A stretch of DNA of 64,000 nucleotides from Crambe crambe (lineage: Eukaryota; Porifera; Demospongiae; Poecilosclerida; Crambeidae). Location: positions 682,001 to 746,000 of the forward strand of contig OZ004594.1 in the NCBI GenBank assembly GCA_963924555.1, given 5' to 3'. The notes under the pieces were generated by a model. The model saw nothing but the letters and a program-made list of their open reading frames with translations. It searched no databases and was not told where the DNA came from. Both the position numbers and the translations under genes were made by a program. Positions 21,426 to 32,168 of this stretch are shown here, in pieces; the first letter of the stretch is position 1; every line of letters starts with the position of its first letter.

Positions 21426-23373
21426 CAAATATTTAGGCCACAGTAACTGTTTCTCAGGCCCTCCCTCAGATGCCCCCAAGAAATATTAGGGTCAAAGTTC
21501 AAATTAGCTCTCCTATTATCTCTTCAAAAATGGCTACACCCTTTTAATTAAATCTCCAGCTCCCTCCTCAATTTTTATCTGAGAACAAGGAATTAGAACA
21601 CTCCTTTAATTAAATAAATATTTTTAATTGCCTCAAATTTTTGACAGTTTTTGCCTGAGAAACAAGTAACATGGCCTTAGGTATTGTCTAATTCAGTTTT
21701 AGATGTGGTATTACATGATATTTATTATGTTGTGGCTCATTTATTATAATGGAGTTTTATTTGTTAACTTTAAAGATACCTGCTATCGTCCGACCACCAT
21801 TACTTTTCTGGCTGTCAATACCTCTAATGGCACGGCACTTAAATACAAGATTTCCTCTTCCGATACTACTGGCACTATTTTGTTTGAAGATGCCTATCTT
21901 CCCTCCCCCAGTGCATGTGGAGATGATTCGCAGAGATGCCAAAACCTCACGGTTATTACCCACGAGGACGTAATTGTGGTTGCAATACCGCTGAGGAAGA
22001 ACTTCGGGATTGCCACTTTTGAGAACAATGGCAGCTTTCGGGAAAAACGCCTCTTCAACTTCACCCAGGAGTGCGAGCTCGTCTCGATATTCCCACATGC
22101 TCTTCAGCGGAATATGTTACCATTACAGGGAGTGTGCCTGCATGGTAACCAGAATGGTTTCTTATTGAATCAAATATACATCTCAATAAATGCCACTCAC
22201 TTGACAGAATCACTGGGTACGCAGCGTGAACGAGGTACTAGACAGCTACCGATGTGCCAAGTTGTGAATCCTTCAGCATTTATATATTCAAATTCACCTG
22301 CAATCTCAAGTTCGTTAGGTGCAACTATTTTTGTGGATGTAAGAACAGTTTTTGTCCAGATAACTAATCAGAGATGTGACCCACAAAATGATCCAATGGA
22401 ATGTTCTGTGTTGCAAAGGTTCGTGAGTATCACTCCAAATGTCCATGCAATATATTGCAACATGCAGACGTATCTCTTCCGTTTGGATAGAAATTCTTTG
22501 ATGGAATTTGCAAAAAGTGTAGAGGGATTGCCTTTCTTCTGTTCCAGTACAATGTATTACGCCTTCAAGGAAGGGAACCTCACTCTTCATCATGTTGGGA
22601 ATCGGAGTGCTTCGGGAGTTGCAGTGCCATTCTATTTTCAGAATATCACTCGAGGTGATTGTGCTGTTTTGAACCATTCACAGATAGTTTTAGTCCAGTT
22701 GAGTGATGGTACTGTGGTATCTATGAACTTCAGCCATCCACATAACACCTTGGGATTTAGCTCTTCTCCTCCTCGACGGTTTGATCGTTTTGTGCTCCTA
22801 AGTAATGCCACTCATGCGTTGGTGCACGATCTTCTCAGTGGAGGTCTAGTAGACACTCTGGAAGAAAGTTCTCCGTTCATGGGATATGTACTTGGAATTA
22901 GTTCTGAAGCTGTGCCATGTTTTGTAACTCCTACAACGAGCTCAAGACCTCCCAAAGAAACTACTACTCCTGCAGTTATAGGAGTTTCAGCTGCAGTGAG
23001 GCTAGGGCTAGGGCTAGGGCTAGGGTTGATCACTGTGCTGATCATTGTGATTGTTGTGGTCATTATTGGAATCAAGATGTGAGTAAAATGAATGATAGCG
23101 AGCAACCCCATGATAATTATGTTTCCTTTCACTAGCCATACCAAAAGGAGGAACAACCAACTACAAAGTTTTATACTTCCAGAAACAGGAGATCAAAAGG
23201 AATCTGAAGTGATTTGTCCCACTGAAGAAACTAATCCATCTGGATGTAGACATCAGCAGCAGCTAATACCAGGAGGTACAGTTAATCCACCTCCAGCCGA
23301 TCCACTTCCACCTCCACCTCCAGCTAATCCGCCCCGTGATAACAATCATATGACTCAGAACAACAATCAGTAG
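21100..23373 (+). CDS. Cluster member 1: type I membrane protein, unrecognised family
   Basis: Three exons, 21100-21187, 21776-23078 and 23136-23373 (542 aa). Exon 1 is a signal peptide ('LLLIAVVVQVLIESTA') ending in phase 1. Exon 2 holds the whole ectodomain and the membrane helix ('LITVLIIVIVVVIIGI') and ends in phase 2. Exon 3 is a cytoplasmic tail with a poly-Pro run (PPPPPPANPP), a possible SH3/WW/EVH1 ligand. The ectodomain has many N-x-S/T sites and the four shared blocks: CGDDSQRCQNLTV, VVAIPLRKN, LPFFCSSTMYY and RGDCAVL. Repeated short hydrophobic strands suggest a beta-propeller-like fold, but I cannot match a domain. A GGGCTA hexamer repeat encodes LGLGLGLGL at the start of the membrane segment. 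A Met at about 21703 opens the long frame but precedes the exon and would lack the signal peptide. Confidence 0.8.
21390..21424. repeat. Poly(C) tract of about 35 bases
   Basis: Uninterrupted C run in the first intron of cluster member 1. Its length is likely unstable in cloning and sequencing. Confidence 0.95.
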
Positions 23374-23487
23374 CACTAATCCCACCACTAAGTGCTAGAA
23401 TGTGGGATGTAAAGACAGAAATACAACCAAAAAAATATATTTTTTTAAAAATTACCTGATAAATATTGCTATTTTAATTGGTTACTA

Positions 23488-23541
23488 CTAATTGGGGACA
23501 TCACCAACTACATTATTACTGCTAGTGTGTTCTGGTTTTGT
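23488..23541 (-). pseudogene. Relic last exon of a cluster-family gene
   Basis: Read on the minus strand this gives KPEHTSSNNVVGDVPN followed by a stop. It lines up with KPEPTSSNSVVGDN in the last exon of member 2 at about 25590-25640. No remaining ectodomain is found beside it, so it is the tail end of a lost or rearranged copy. Confidence 0.6.
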
Positions 23542-23761
23542 ACTGGCCAATGTTGGTCAATACCATTATCATATTATCACTGAATACCACAGTCATTGAG
23601 TACCTTCTTCAATCATTGCTAAGTATAAAGTGACCTCTTAGACCTCTTAGCATAGTAAACAGCTGTACATGAACTATAACCAGCACATTCCAACTTGGAT
23701 TTTCAATGCAACCTCCACTTAATAATTATCCCCTTAAGTACCAAACCAACAATTATTTTGG

Positions 23762-25120
23762 ATGGCTGAGCCTGCTAGTCATATAAAGCCTGCAAGAGCA
23801 GGCACATGCCAGCAAAAGGTGTCATTTACAATACATAGAAGAGAAATGGCTGAGAAGATTCCTTCCCTTCAAGACAGTTTTATGTCTGCTGTGACTTCTA
23901 ATCTTGGAAAACTAGCTGCAAGTGTTCAGTGTCTTTTCTCCTGCGGAGGCATTATACCTGAAGCTGAGAACATTGTCCTAACCTACAAGAAAGGGACTGG
24001 AGACTGGTCTTCTTCTCTTGAGTTACCTGCAGGGTTGAGGGATGGAAATGTTCAAGAATTCCTAGATTCCTGCTCTACTGCTAGTTTTGGAATTGGTAAA
24101 GAAGCTGTCATTGACAAGAAATATCGTAATGCTTTGAAGCTAGAGCCAAACCGGTTTTTTTTTTTGCTAACTTTGAGATAAACACTTCTGTCTTAGACCA
24201 CGTTACTAGGATCATGTCTATAGGTTCTTCCATCCATGCAGAACTGTATATGCTCAATGTCTATTCCAAAGGTGGTCTCTTAAGTCCCATCGTGATACTC
24301 CTCGATCCAAGGACATGTTTGGTAGCCTCATGGTGTGTCTTCCACTTCATGGGAGGGGCACTGGTCACCCGACATCAAGGACATCAAGTCGTATTTGATT
24401 GGTCCTCTTCCACTGACACTCACTGGGCTGCATTCTACAGTGACGTGGAGCACGAGATCCTTCCTGTGACCAGTGGGTATTGAATCACCCTCACCTACGA
24501 CCTCTACTACAAGTCAGCAGTATCATCACTGAATGTTACCATTAACCCTCTTTACCAGGAGTTGTTGGAAGCTCTACGCTCACTTCATGAGGGAGGGCGG
24601 CACCCTTGGGTTCTTTTGTCAGCATCAGTACACTGGAATCTCTACTGATCTCAACAGTTTCTCTCCTTTTCTCAAAGGAGAAGATGCTCTTATTTATGAG
24701 ATAGCAAAGTCCCTGGAACTACCAATATCAGTAAGGCCAATTACCAAATGTCCTGACATTATAGTGATGGAAAATTCACAATCGCCAGCTCCAAATACAT
24801 CCTTCTGGCATTTTTAAAGAAGGATAGATGTACTAATGAAGATCATATTATGTGGGATGATGATATGGATGATGATAGCACAATAAAAGATAATACGGAT
24901 GACGATAGCACGATGAAAGTCTTAAAAGATCATTTTGGTAAGTCTGTCAGGCATGATGATGGCATTGTGTGGTGTCAAGATCCTGAGGTAATGGAGAATA
25001 TAGTGGAGATGACCGAGTATGGAAATGACCCTTGTGGTTGTGAAATTTATCAAGCTGCAGCTTTCCTTGTTGAAGTGCCAAAATTTACAAGTAACCGTGG
25101 ATTCACAGGAGGAGGGGAGA
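23762..25120 (+). pseudogene. Broken 2OG-Fe(II) dioxygenase (prolyl-4-hydroxylase-like) gene
   Basis: Pieces of one protein appear in successive frames: an N-terminal part at 23762-24150, 'LYMLNVYSKGG' at about 24240, 'HRDTPRSKDMFGSLMVCLP' in another frame (24275-24340), 'GGALVTRHQGHQVVFDW' back in the first, 'SDVEHEILPVTSGYRITLTY' to about 24500, a further shift at about 24595, and 'YGNDPCGCEIYQAAAFLVEV' near 25020-25075. This order fits the Fe2OG dioxygenase family common in fungi and some invertebrates; the iron ligand motif H-x-D is in HRDTP. At least four frame changes, one at a T-run near 24155, separate the pieces and no introns explain them. So the gene is dead, or this stretch carries sequencing errors, which is less likely because the neighbours are clean. 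Confidence 0.75.
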
Positions 25121-25559
25121 AATCGAAGAAGAAAAGAAGAATTAGTAACCATGGATTCACAGGAGAAGAAGAAGAGGGGGAAAAAATTGGAGAGATAAAA
25201 AATAAATAAATAAATAAAAAAACCCAAGAAGAAAAAAAGGCACCCAAGAAGAGAATCACTAAAGAGGAATGAAAAACATTGATTGACTTCTGCTGTGACC
25301 CAGTGCATATATATATATTTATTAGCAATTGATCAACAGTGCTGCCAGCATTTTTTTTTTTTTTTTTTTTTTTTTTTTGCATATGGGAATAGATAGCAAT
25401 CTACTTTATCTGCATATTCAAAATTAATTAGGAAGGCTTGAAATCCAAGACGAGGCTAGACCTCAAATCACCATGGGAAACTAATACTGTGCACCACTAA
25501 GTTCTGTAATGATACAGTGATACCATAAAAACTTTTTTTTGTGTTAATGAATATTAGTA

Positions 25560-27586
25560 TTAGTTACTACTAATTATTAGGGGGAAATTGTCACCTACTA
25601 CACTATTACTGCTAGTGGGTTCTGGTTTGTTTGCATTCTCTTCTGTGGTTCTACTTAATGGCACCATTTCAATCAAGTCCTTATTTCCTGCACGCTGAAA
25701 TGTCTTGCATCTGCCTGCACGACTTTCCTGTTCGGCTGTTTGAGTAATGCTCCCACCACCTAGTCATTGAACACCAACCACATCAGTCATTGAATACCAC
25801 ATGCTTGAATACCACACCACATCCTTAAATACCTTCTTCAGTCCTTAATCTCATTAACTAAATACACATAGTTAAGTAAGTGGCCATTATGTCACTTAGC
25901 ATAGTTAATGGACTGAAAAATAAACTAACAAGCTTGTTTCTAATAACCGTACCTGTGGGAAGGACATTGGATCCCTGTATGCTGACACATTTTGTCTGAC
26001 CGTCTTCTTGTACTTCTTCTTGCACAGGTTTGCTCAGCCTGAAAGATGACAAAGCTAGAATAGAAACACTGGCAGTTAGTTAGTTCATGACCCACCTTGA
26101 TTTTTTCCACTGCACTGCTATCAGCACCACTGCCAGTAGTATGGCCAAGAGAACAACTATTGGCACCACTGCACCAGGCAATATTTTTCCCAAGTCGTTT
26201 CTAGTGTCAGCAATATCATCTCTTGGAACTTGATTAATGATGTCGGGAGGTAGAACATCAGGAGGAGACTGTGGGCATTCCATGGATAGTAAAGTAACTA
26301 ATGGTGCTGTCACATGAAGAGCTTCTATTAAAACTAATTGTTCTCCAAACAGGTCTAAAACGGTTACTCTTCTACTCGTATCATCTCTGTAAATCAAGTA
26401 TCGATCTTCTTTAACGATGAGTGGCAGACAGCCTTGACATGTGGATGACGGCAAGATGGCAGTCAAATTAGAGGTTTCTAGATCCAGCACAAATGTACCA
26501 TTATTTCCCACAAATGCAAAGTATCTTTGTGTTGAGTTACCAAAGCAAATTCCACTATTATGTTCTCCTTCCAAGATTTCCACGTTCTCATGTAAATTAT
26601 TGCGAATGTTGTACTGAATGTAGCTAGAGAAGACACTGAGATTAGTTCCAGACCTGGGACATGAATAAGGGACTCCTTTTCTCGTGAAAGTGTCTCCATC
26701 CAGCCAATCTCCTTCCCCGATGTCGTAACGGATGTAACTCTCTGAACAGAAGGCTCGAAACTGAGCTCCATGGAGTGGGACTACAGTGTGCACTCTGTCA
26801 CAGTACATACTTGGAATGTCACCAAGGCGACGCTCTATGTAAAGGAATGGTCTGAAGGTATAGATTGCAGTCCCCACTGCAAACGCAATGTATTCATGGT
26901 TTTCGTCAATCTCCACATGTATGAAGTTGGAGGAATTGGAGATATTCCCAACGCTGCTTGGTATTGTAATGTGATTGGTCAGATATGCAATCCGGCTGCT
27001 CTGTAAAGAGGTTTTGTTCAACAGAACTTCAAAAACGGACACAAAATTAGTAGTTTTATTAGTGCACACAACATGATATGCTGTAAGGATCTTAAATGAA
27101 GTACTTGGACTGCAATCAAAGGCAGGTGATTCGCCATAAGTCCTGAGAAAGATAGAGTCCATGTGATATAGCAAGTTGGCATCTCGTTTGACTTCAACTA
27201 ATGCAAGCTCCCTATGAAGCGGTATGAAGATGAAGCTGTGCTGTGATTCATTGGTGAAAAATGTCTCCACGAGGAGGTTTTGGCATCGGGAGAAATCATG
27301 ACTGCATTCCTGAGAGAGATGGTGTCCACGAAGGAGGAGTTGTTGGGAGGCTTGCGATGATCCAGGAGAGACGGAAGTCCTCTCCTTCATGGATCCAGCG
27401 GGGAAAATGGAAATAGTGACACCATCAGAGCCATCTTCAATTGTACACAAGATCTCTTTCTTGCATGCTGAAGACAAAGCTGTTAAAATATTTTAATAAT
27501 TAATTTATAGAAAGCTAACTTAACACACCTTGACTAATGGAGCTGGAGATGACCAACAGGAACAAAAAAAATATTGCAGTGCTCAT
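25560..27586 (-). CDS. Cluster member 2: type I membrane protein, unrecognised family
   Basis: Four exons on the minus strand: 27586-27529 (signal peptide 'IFFLFLLVISSSIS', phase 1), 27467-26096 (ectodomain and membrane helix 'VVPIVVLLAILLAVVLIAV', phase 2), 26038-25953 and 25687-25560, giving 547 aa. The last two exons are inferred from splice signals and frame and are less certain. Shared blocks: CSHDFSRCQNLLV, FIFIPLHRE, VPYSCPRSGTN, SGICFGN, plus paired cysteines 'STCQGCLPLIV' before the stalk. It is the closest relative of member 4, sharing for example 'GNISNSSNFIHVEI' against 'GNITNSSNFLHVEV'. N-glycosylation sites are frequent. Members 3 and 2 are head-to-tail with only 188 bp between them. 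No known domain is recognised. Confidence 0.8.
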
Positions 27587-27774
27587 GATTGCTGCGACTA
27601 ACTATTAACTCTGAGCGTATGTATGCATGCGCATTGCAAGCCATTATAAGTCCCTGGGGAAATCCCTGGGAAAATACAACTGCATCAGCTGAGTCAGCGC
27701 TCCCGCCACGCCAATAACCAACTACAATGATGCAATAAACACCATCAATGAATTATAGGTCAAGGGTTATGTGG

Positions 27775-29644
27775 CTAATTATTTCTATGCATAGGAATGC
27801 TATTGTTGTCATAGTCCAGTGCATTTGGTTGCTCCTCTTCATGTTGTGGTTGTGGATCATGTCTACCTAATAATACTAAATCATCTTGTTCACCACCTCT
27901 GCTGTTATTCGTTTCTTCCCTACTATGTACAGGAATTGGAGTTGAAGGAGTAGATGTGTCCACACCATAATTGAGGTATTCCTTCTCCTTATCTGCACAC
28001 TGCAACAGCATCCTTTGAATTTTCCAACGCCATCTACAGGTAGCAGAAAACATGCAATCATCAATTTCCACTACTTGTTCAATATTCATCCTCCCCTCCC
28101 TCGTTCTTTATCATCTTATAAAATCCCTCTTTGACCACAATATTATATTCACAGTCATGGATGGACTTTGGTAACAATACATGTAATCATAGGTAACATG
28201 CACTTACCTAATTAAACAAGCAGTGGTAATGCCAACAATCAGGATAATAAAGAATATGATGCCAAAGACTGCTCCAACTATGACTGGAGTTGTGGAAGGA
28301 GTTGTGGGTGGACTTGTGGGTGGAGTTATTGTAGGATTGACGGAGGGTGAACCTGTGCTAGTAGGTTCAATGGGTGGACCTGTGCTAGTAGGTGGAGCTG
28401 CTGACTTGTGAGGAATAACTGTGACCAATGATGTGGGGACGTCATCAATCTGGATGATTTTCGTGTCATGAACAGAATCAATAACCGTGAAACTATGATT
28501 ATTACGAATAAGAATGTAGCGATCCAAAAAAACCGAAATGACATCACAAAAGCTTCTTATGCATCCTGATGTGTTCAGGCTAACCACTTCCAGACGATCG
28601 TAATTTTGGGATATAGAGACCACATAAGCACCACTGACTCTGTCATTGTACACAAACTTCTCCTCACCAAAACAGATTCCTGAGTCGTAATCGGATGTAG
28701 ATAACCTAACTGATAGGTTTCTGTAGGAAAGGCATTCTTTATTGTGATCAAGGACGTAATGTTCTTCAGAGCAAGGATAGTATAGACCCCCCTCACCAAG
28801 TAATGAGTTCGATCCTGTAAGCTGATTAAAACTGTACACACGATCATTGTCACAGTACAATATATATTCAGATGAACTTTCACCCTGCAGCATGTAATCT
28901 ATATAGTCACATTCTTCCAGTTGAATCATAGATGGTCGCATAACAATTTTTCTTCTGACTCGAACTCCATAGAATAGTTTCCCGATGAAGAAGCGTAAGT
29001 GAATTAGATCGATGTTGTCACCTACAACTACGACATTTGAAATATGAAGAATTCTGGGTGTTGAAGTGTAAGTACACTGCGGAAAAGAAGCAGTTAAGTT
29101 ATCTTCTAGTATCTGCATACTGCAAACACCCAACATGTGTGCATCTCGGATGCATAATGCATAGATAACACCTTGAATATTGAAGACATCAAGTGTTTGA
29201 CAAGCCGGAGTTCCATTATTAAGACTATAGAGAGTAGTGTGCATAGCACTGTAAGATATTTCAGATCCATTGTATCTCAAATCGATTATCCATATTCCAT
29301 TCTCCAATGGTACAAAAACTAGATACCTTATCGTGGAATTTGGAAAAGTATGGTTCATGACTAGCAAATTCCTACAGCCATGGCCAGCACAATATTCCGA
29401 CACACTTCGGTTGCTTGGCTCACTGATAGTGAATACCTTGGTGGAGCCGGAGGGGTCTCTCTGAATCACACTGAGGGTTGCTATTCCATCGAAATTGCCC
29501 ACGGCAATGACATGTACATTCTCTGCGCAAAACAAAGACAAAATGAGCCCCACCCATTTGATACAATAGACTAGTCTTACCTGTCGGAAGGGTAGTGGTT
29601 GTGCAGACAGAGCCCACGAAAATAAGTATAAGCAGACTCTTCAT
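27775..29644 (-). CDS. Cluster member 3: type I membrane protein, unrecognised family
   Basis: Three exons: 29644-29581 (signal peptide 'LLILIFVGSVCTTT', phase 1), 29522-28208 (ectodomain and membrane helix, phase 2) and 28033-27775 (tail), 545 aa. Shared blocks: CAGHGCRNLLV, LVFVPLENG, LYYPCSEEHY, SGICFGE. A Pro/Thr-rich stalk of about 45 residues with repeated 'PPTSTG' units stands between ectodomain and membrane helix and is probably O-glycosylated. The helix is 'VFGIIFFIILIVGITTACLI'. The cytoplasmic tail has 'KEYLNYGVDT', which contains a Y-x-N pattern of the Grb2-SH2 ligand type, but this is weak evidence. The gene is divergent from member 4 with 356 bp between the starts. Confidence 0.8.
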
Positions 29645-30000
29645 ACTGTCGTTCAAGGCGAAGGCTCTTCAAATGTCAAATCATGAGCCTTATTTAAAAC
29701 ACGAATGCGCCAGCTCATTTCATTTTGGGTGATTTACCTAATTTTTTATGCATCGATAAGATCCGGTAAATTCATTCCGTCAGCAAGGTCCAAGCTAGTT
29801 AGTATTTACTAACTAACTTAGTAACTAGTTCAATCTTAAGACTCCATAATACTCAGCCACTACTGGTGTAGATAGACATTGCTGCCATTCCAACCTCTTA
29901 CCACCAGAATAGCTAATGGGATTTCCCCCTGTGCAGGCTGTGGGGTTTCCCCCGGGTAATACCCAGGTAAATTCCTGAGGACATGTAAACAGAAGAAGAT

Positions 30001-31925
30001 GAGAGTTCTTTTACTGCTGCTCTTATTTACCAAGATAGTCTGCGATCAAAGTAATATTTGATTTTTTCGTTTACAATGTTGTCTATAATGTTGTTTATGT
30101 AGATGATTGCAGTAAATATCTGTTAACTGTGAATCAAGATTCTGAAGGAGTCACACTCTCTTTAGCATCCAATCACAGCTCCGGCCACCCTAACGCTCAA
30201 TCCCTCCCTCAGTACAAGATATCTACTCACCAATTATCGAAAGAATGCGGTCTCAACTTGGTCCACTGCCAGCACCTTATTGTGGATTCAACCCATCTTT
30301 CCAGCAATCAAGTCCAACACTTGATTTTTATTCCACTTATTAGAACCCTAGCAATAGTCGAGCTACTCCAAGACTCTGGTGGCATCCACTTCAACACTCA
30401 TTCTTTGATCCCAACCTCGAGCTCTACTATTAATTGTAGCCCAAGCACCCTCTTCAACATTTCCAATGGATACTATCTCGTGTGTAGTAATTCTTCAACA
30501 AATAGAGTAATGATGCTTGAAGTACTATTGAACAGAACGTCTCTTTCTAGTACTACGATTGTCCAATCAAACTCTCTACAGATTCCAACTTCGGCAGGAA
30601 ACATCACGAACTCTTCCAACTTCCTTCATGTTGAGGTGCAGAGTTATGAGTATGTTGTTTTTGCTTTAGGAACAGCTGTCTATTCCATGAGACCCATTGT
30701 ATATATATCTGATCGTCTTGGCAATGTGGCTGGGTCATGTGACCATGTTCGTACTTTAGTTCATATCGACAGTGATACGATAATGGCTTACTGTTCCGAT
30801 CACTGGGTGACCTACAGCATAGGAGAACGTGATTGGTTGCTGCAGAACAGTTACGAGCAAAGTGGAAGACCGTTCCCTTGTCCTAATGCAAACATGGAAC
30901 TAAAGGTCTTTCCTAACTTCATCCAGTACCAAATCAACAATGTAGCAAAGACCTTGGAAATCAACGGCTCGCATTTCGTGAGTGGTATCTGTTTTGGTGA
31001 TTTTGGTCGCAATCATTTTGCATTCCGGGACGCAAATCGTGGTGTATTTGTGGCAAATTTGGAATCCTCTGAACTGTTCCGAGTGTCTTCGAGTGCTTGT
31101 GGTGGTATTGCCAATTGTTCTCCTCTAGTGGTAGTGGGAAACAGATACCTCGTTATCCGAGATAACGAAAGGGGTAGTGGGGGAGTCCATGTGGTGGATT
31201 GTGTGAGCAATGTGTCTGAAATCATCACCACCCTTCATTTCGTTCCTGACATGGCAGCTGTCCTGGGTTCTCATGAGGAGCTCTGTGATAGTAACGCTAC
31301 CACACAATATCTACCAACTCTCTTTCCCCACGCAAAGGACGACAAAAGGATAATCAAAATTATTTTACCAGTAATTGGAGTGCTTTTACTGCTCTTGCTC
31401 TTGGGAGTGCTTTTCATCTTTTTAATATTAAGGTATGATGATGTAATGGTAATTGTATAATGGTATGTATTTATTAACAATTTGCATAGATACTCCAAAC
31501 ACCTTCGCCGTCCTTACACTACACTGACAAAAACGATATTCACGTAAGTCTAAGTCTACATAGTCTACAATATATAGTCTTTGGAATTCCTCCTGGCCAG
31601 GCACTAAGTGATCTCATGTTATGTATACAGTGAAACTGATCGTACTCACATTACAACCAAGGACCCTGATCTAGTGTCCATTCACCAGGAATCCAACTTG
31701 ATTAGGCCAGTGCCAGCTGCCGATGTGATGACCCCAGTCGAGGCTGCTGATATAAGAGCTCCTATTCAAGCTGTGAATGTCATGCCACCACCACCCGTAC
31801 CAGTGGCACAAGGTATTAAATACATCCTAATTTAATTAATTAATTATTTCTCTCCTCTCCCATTTTCAGATCAAAGTTTGTATTCCTATGACAACCATAA
31901 AGACACTGAACCCTTACTTAACTAG
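30001..31925 (+). CDS. Cluster member 4: type I membrane protein, unrecognised family
   Basis: Five exons: 30001-30052 (signal peptide MRVLLLLLLFTKIVCD, phase 1), 30103-31432 (ectodomain and membrane helix, phase 2), 31490-31543, 31631-31812 and 31870-31925, 557 aa. Shared blocks: CGLNLVHCQHLIV, LIFIPLIRT, RPFPCPNANM, SGICFGD. The membrane helix is very leucine-rich ('ILPVIGVLLLLLLLGVLF'). The tail starts with a basic stop-transfer patch (RYSKHLRRPY), continues with Pro/Ala repeats, and ends in two closely spaced tyrosines (SLYSYDNHKDTEPLLN). It is the closest relative of member 2 though on the opposite strand, suggesting an inverted duplication. Confidence 0.82.
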
Positions 31926-32168
31926 TCCAGATAATTCCTTAAGCACATAATACTAATGACTTGATTTTATGTGACGTTATTAATCGGCTGGCGCTGATGA
32001 AATCCTGCGGTTTTTAGAGGGAAAGTTTTGGGTGTCGTCCCCCCCGCATGCTCATAACCTTTGAACCTTTGATCTATAACTTCCGTTCCTATTAAAAGGT
32101 GCCTTCTCCTCGGCAGTTATGCATAAGGATAAGGTTTGGCGAAATCACTTTTCTTCTCAGCAGGTATC

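Noticed and set aside
23000..23028. GGGCTA repeats as a telomere-like sequence
   Set aside because: Only four units, inside a coding exon, and not the metazoan TTAGGG unit.
21703..23082. Cluster member 1 starting at the Met near 21703
   Set aside because: That Met lies before the splice acceptor at 21774-21775. The exon at 21100 supplies a proper signal peptide in the same phase as in the five paralogues.
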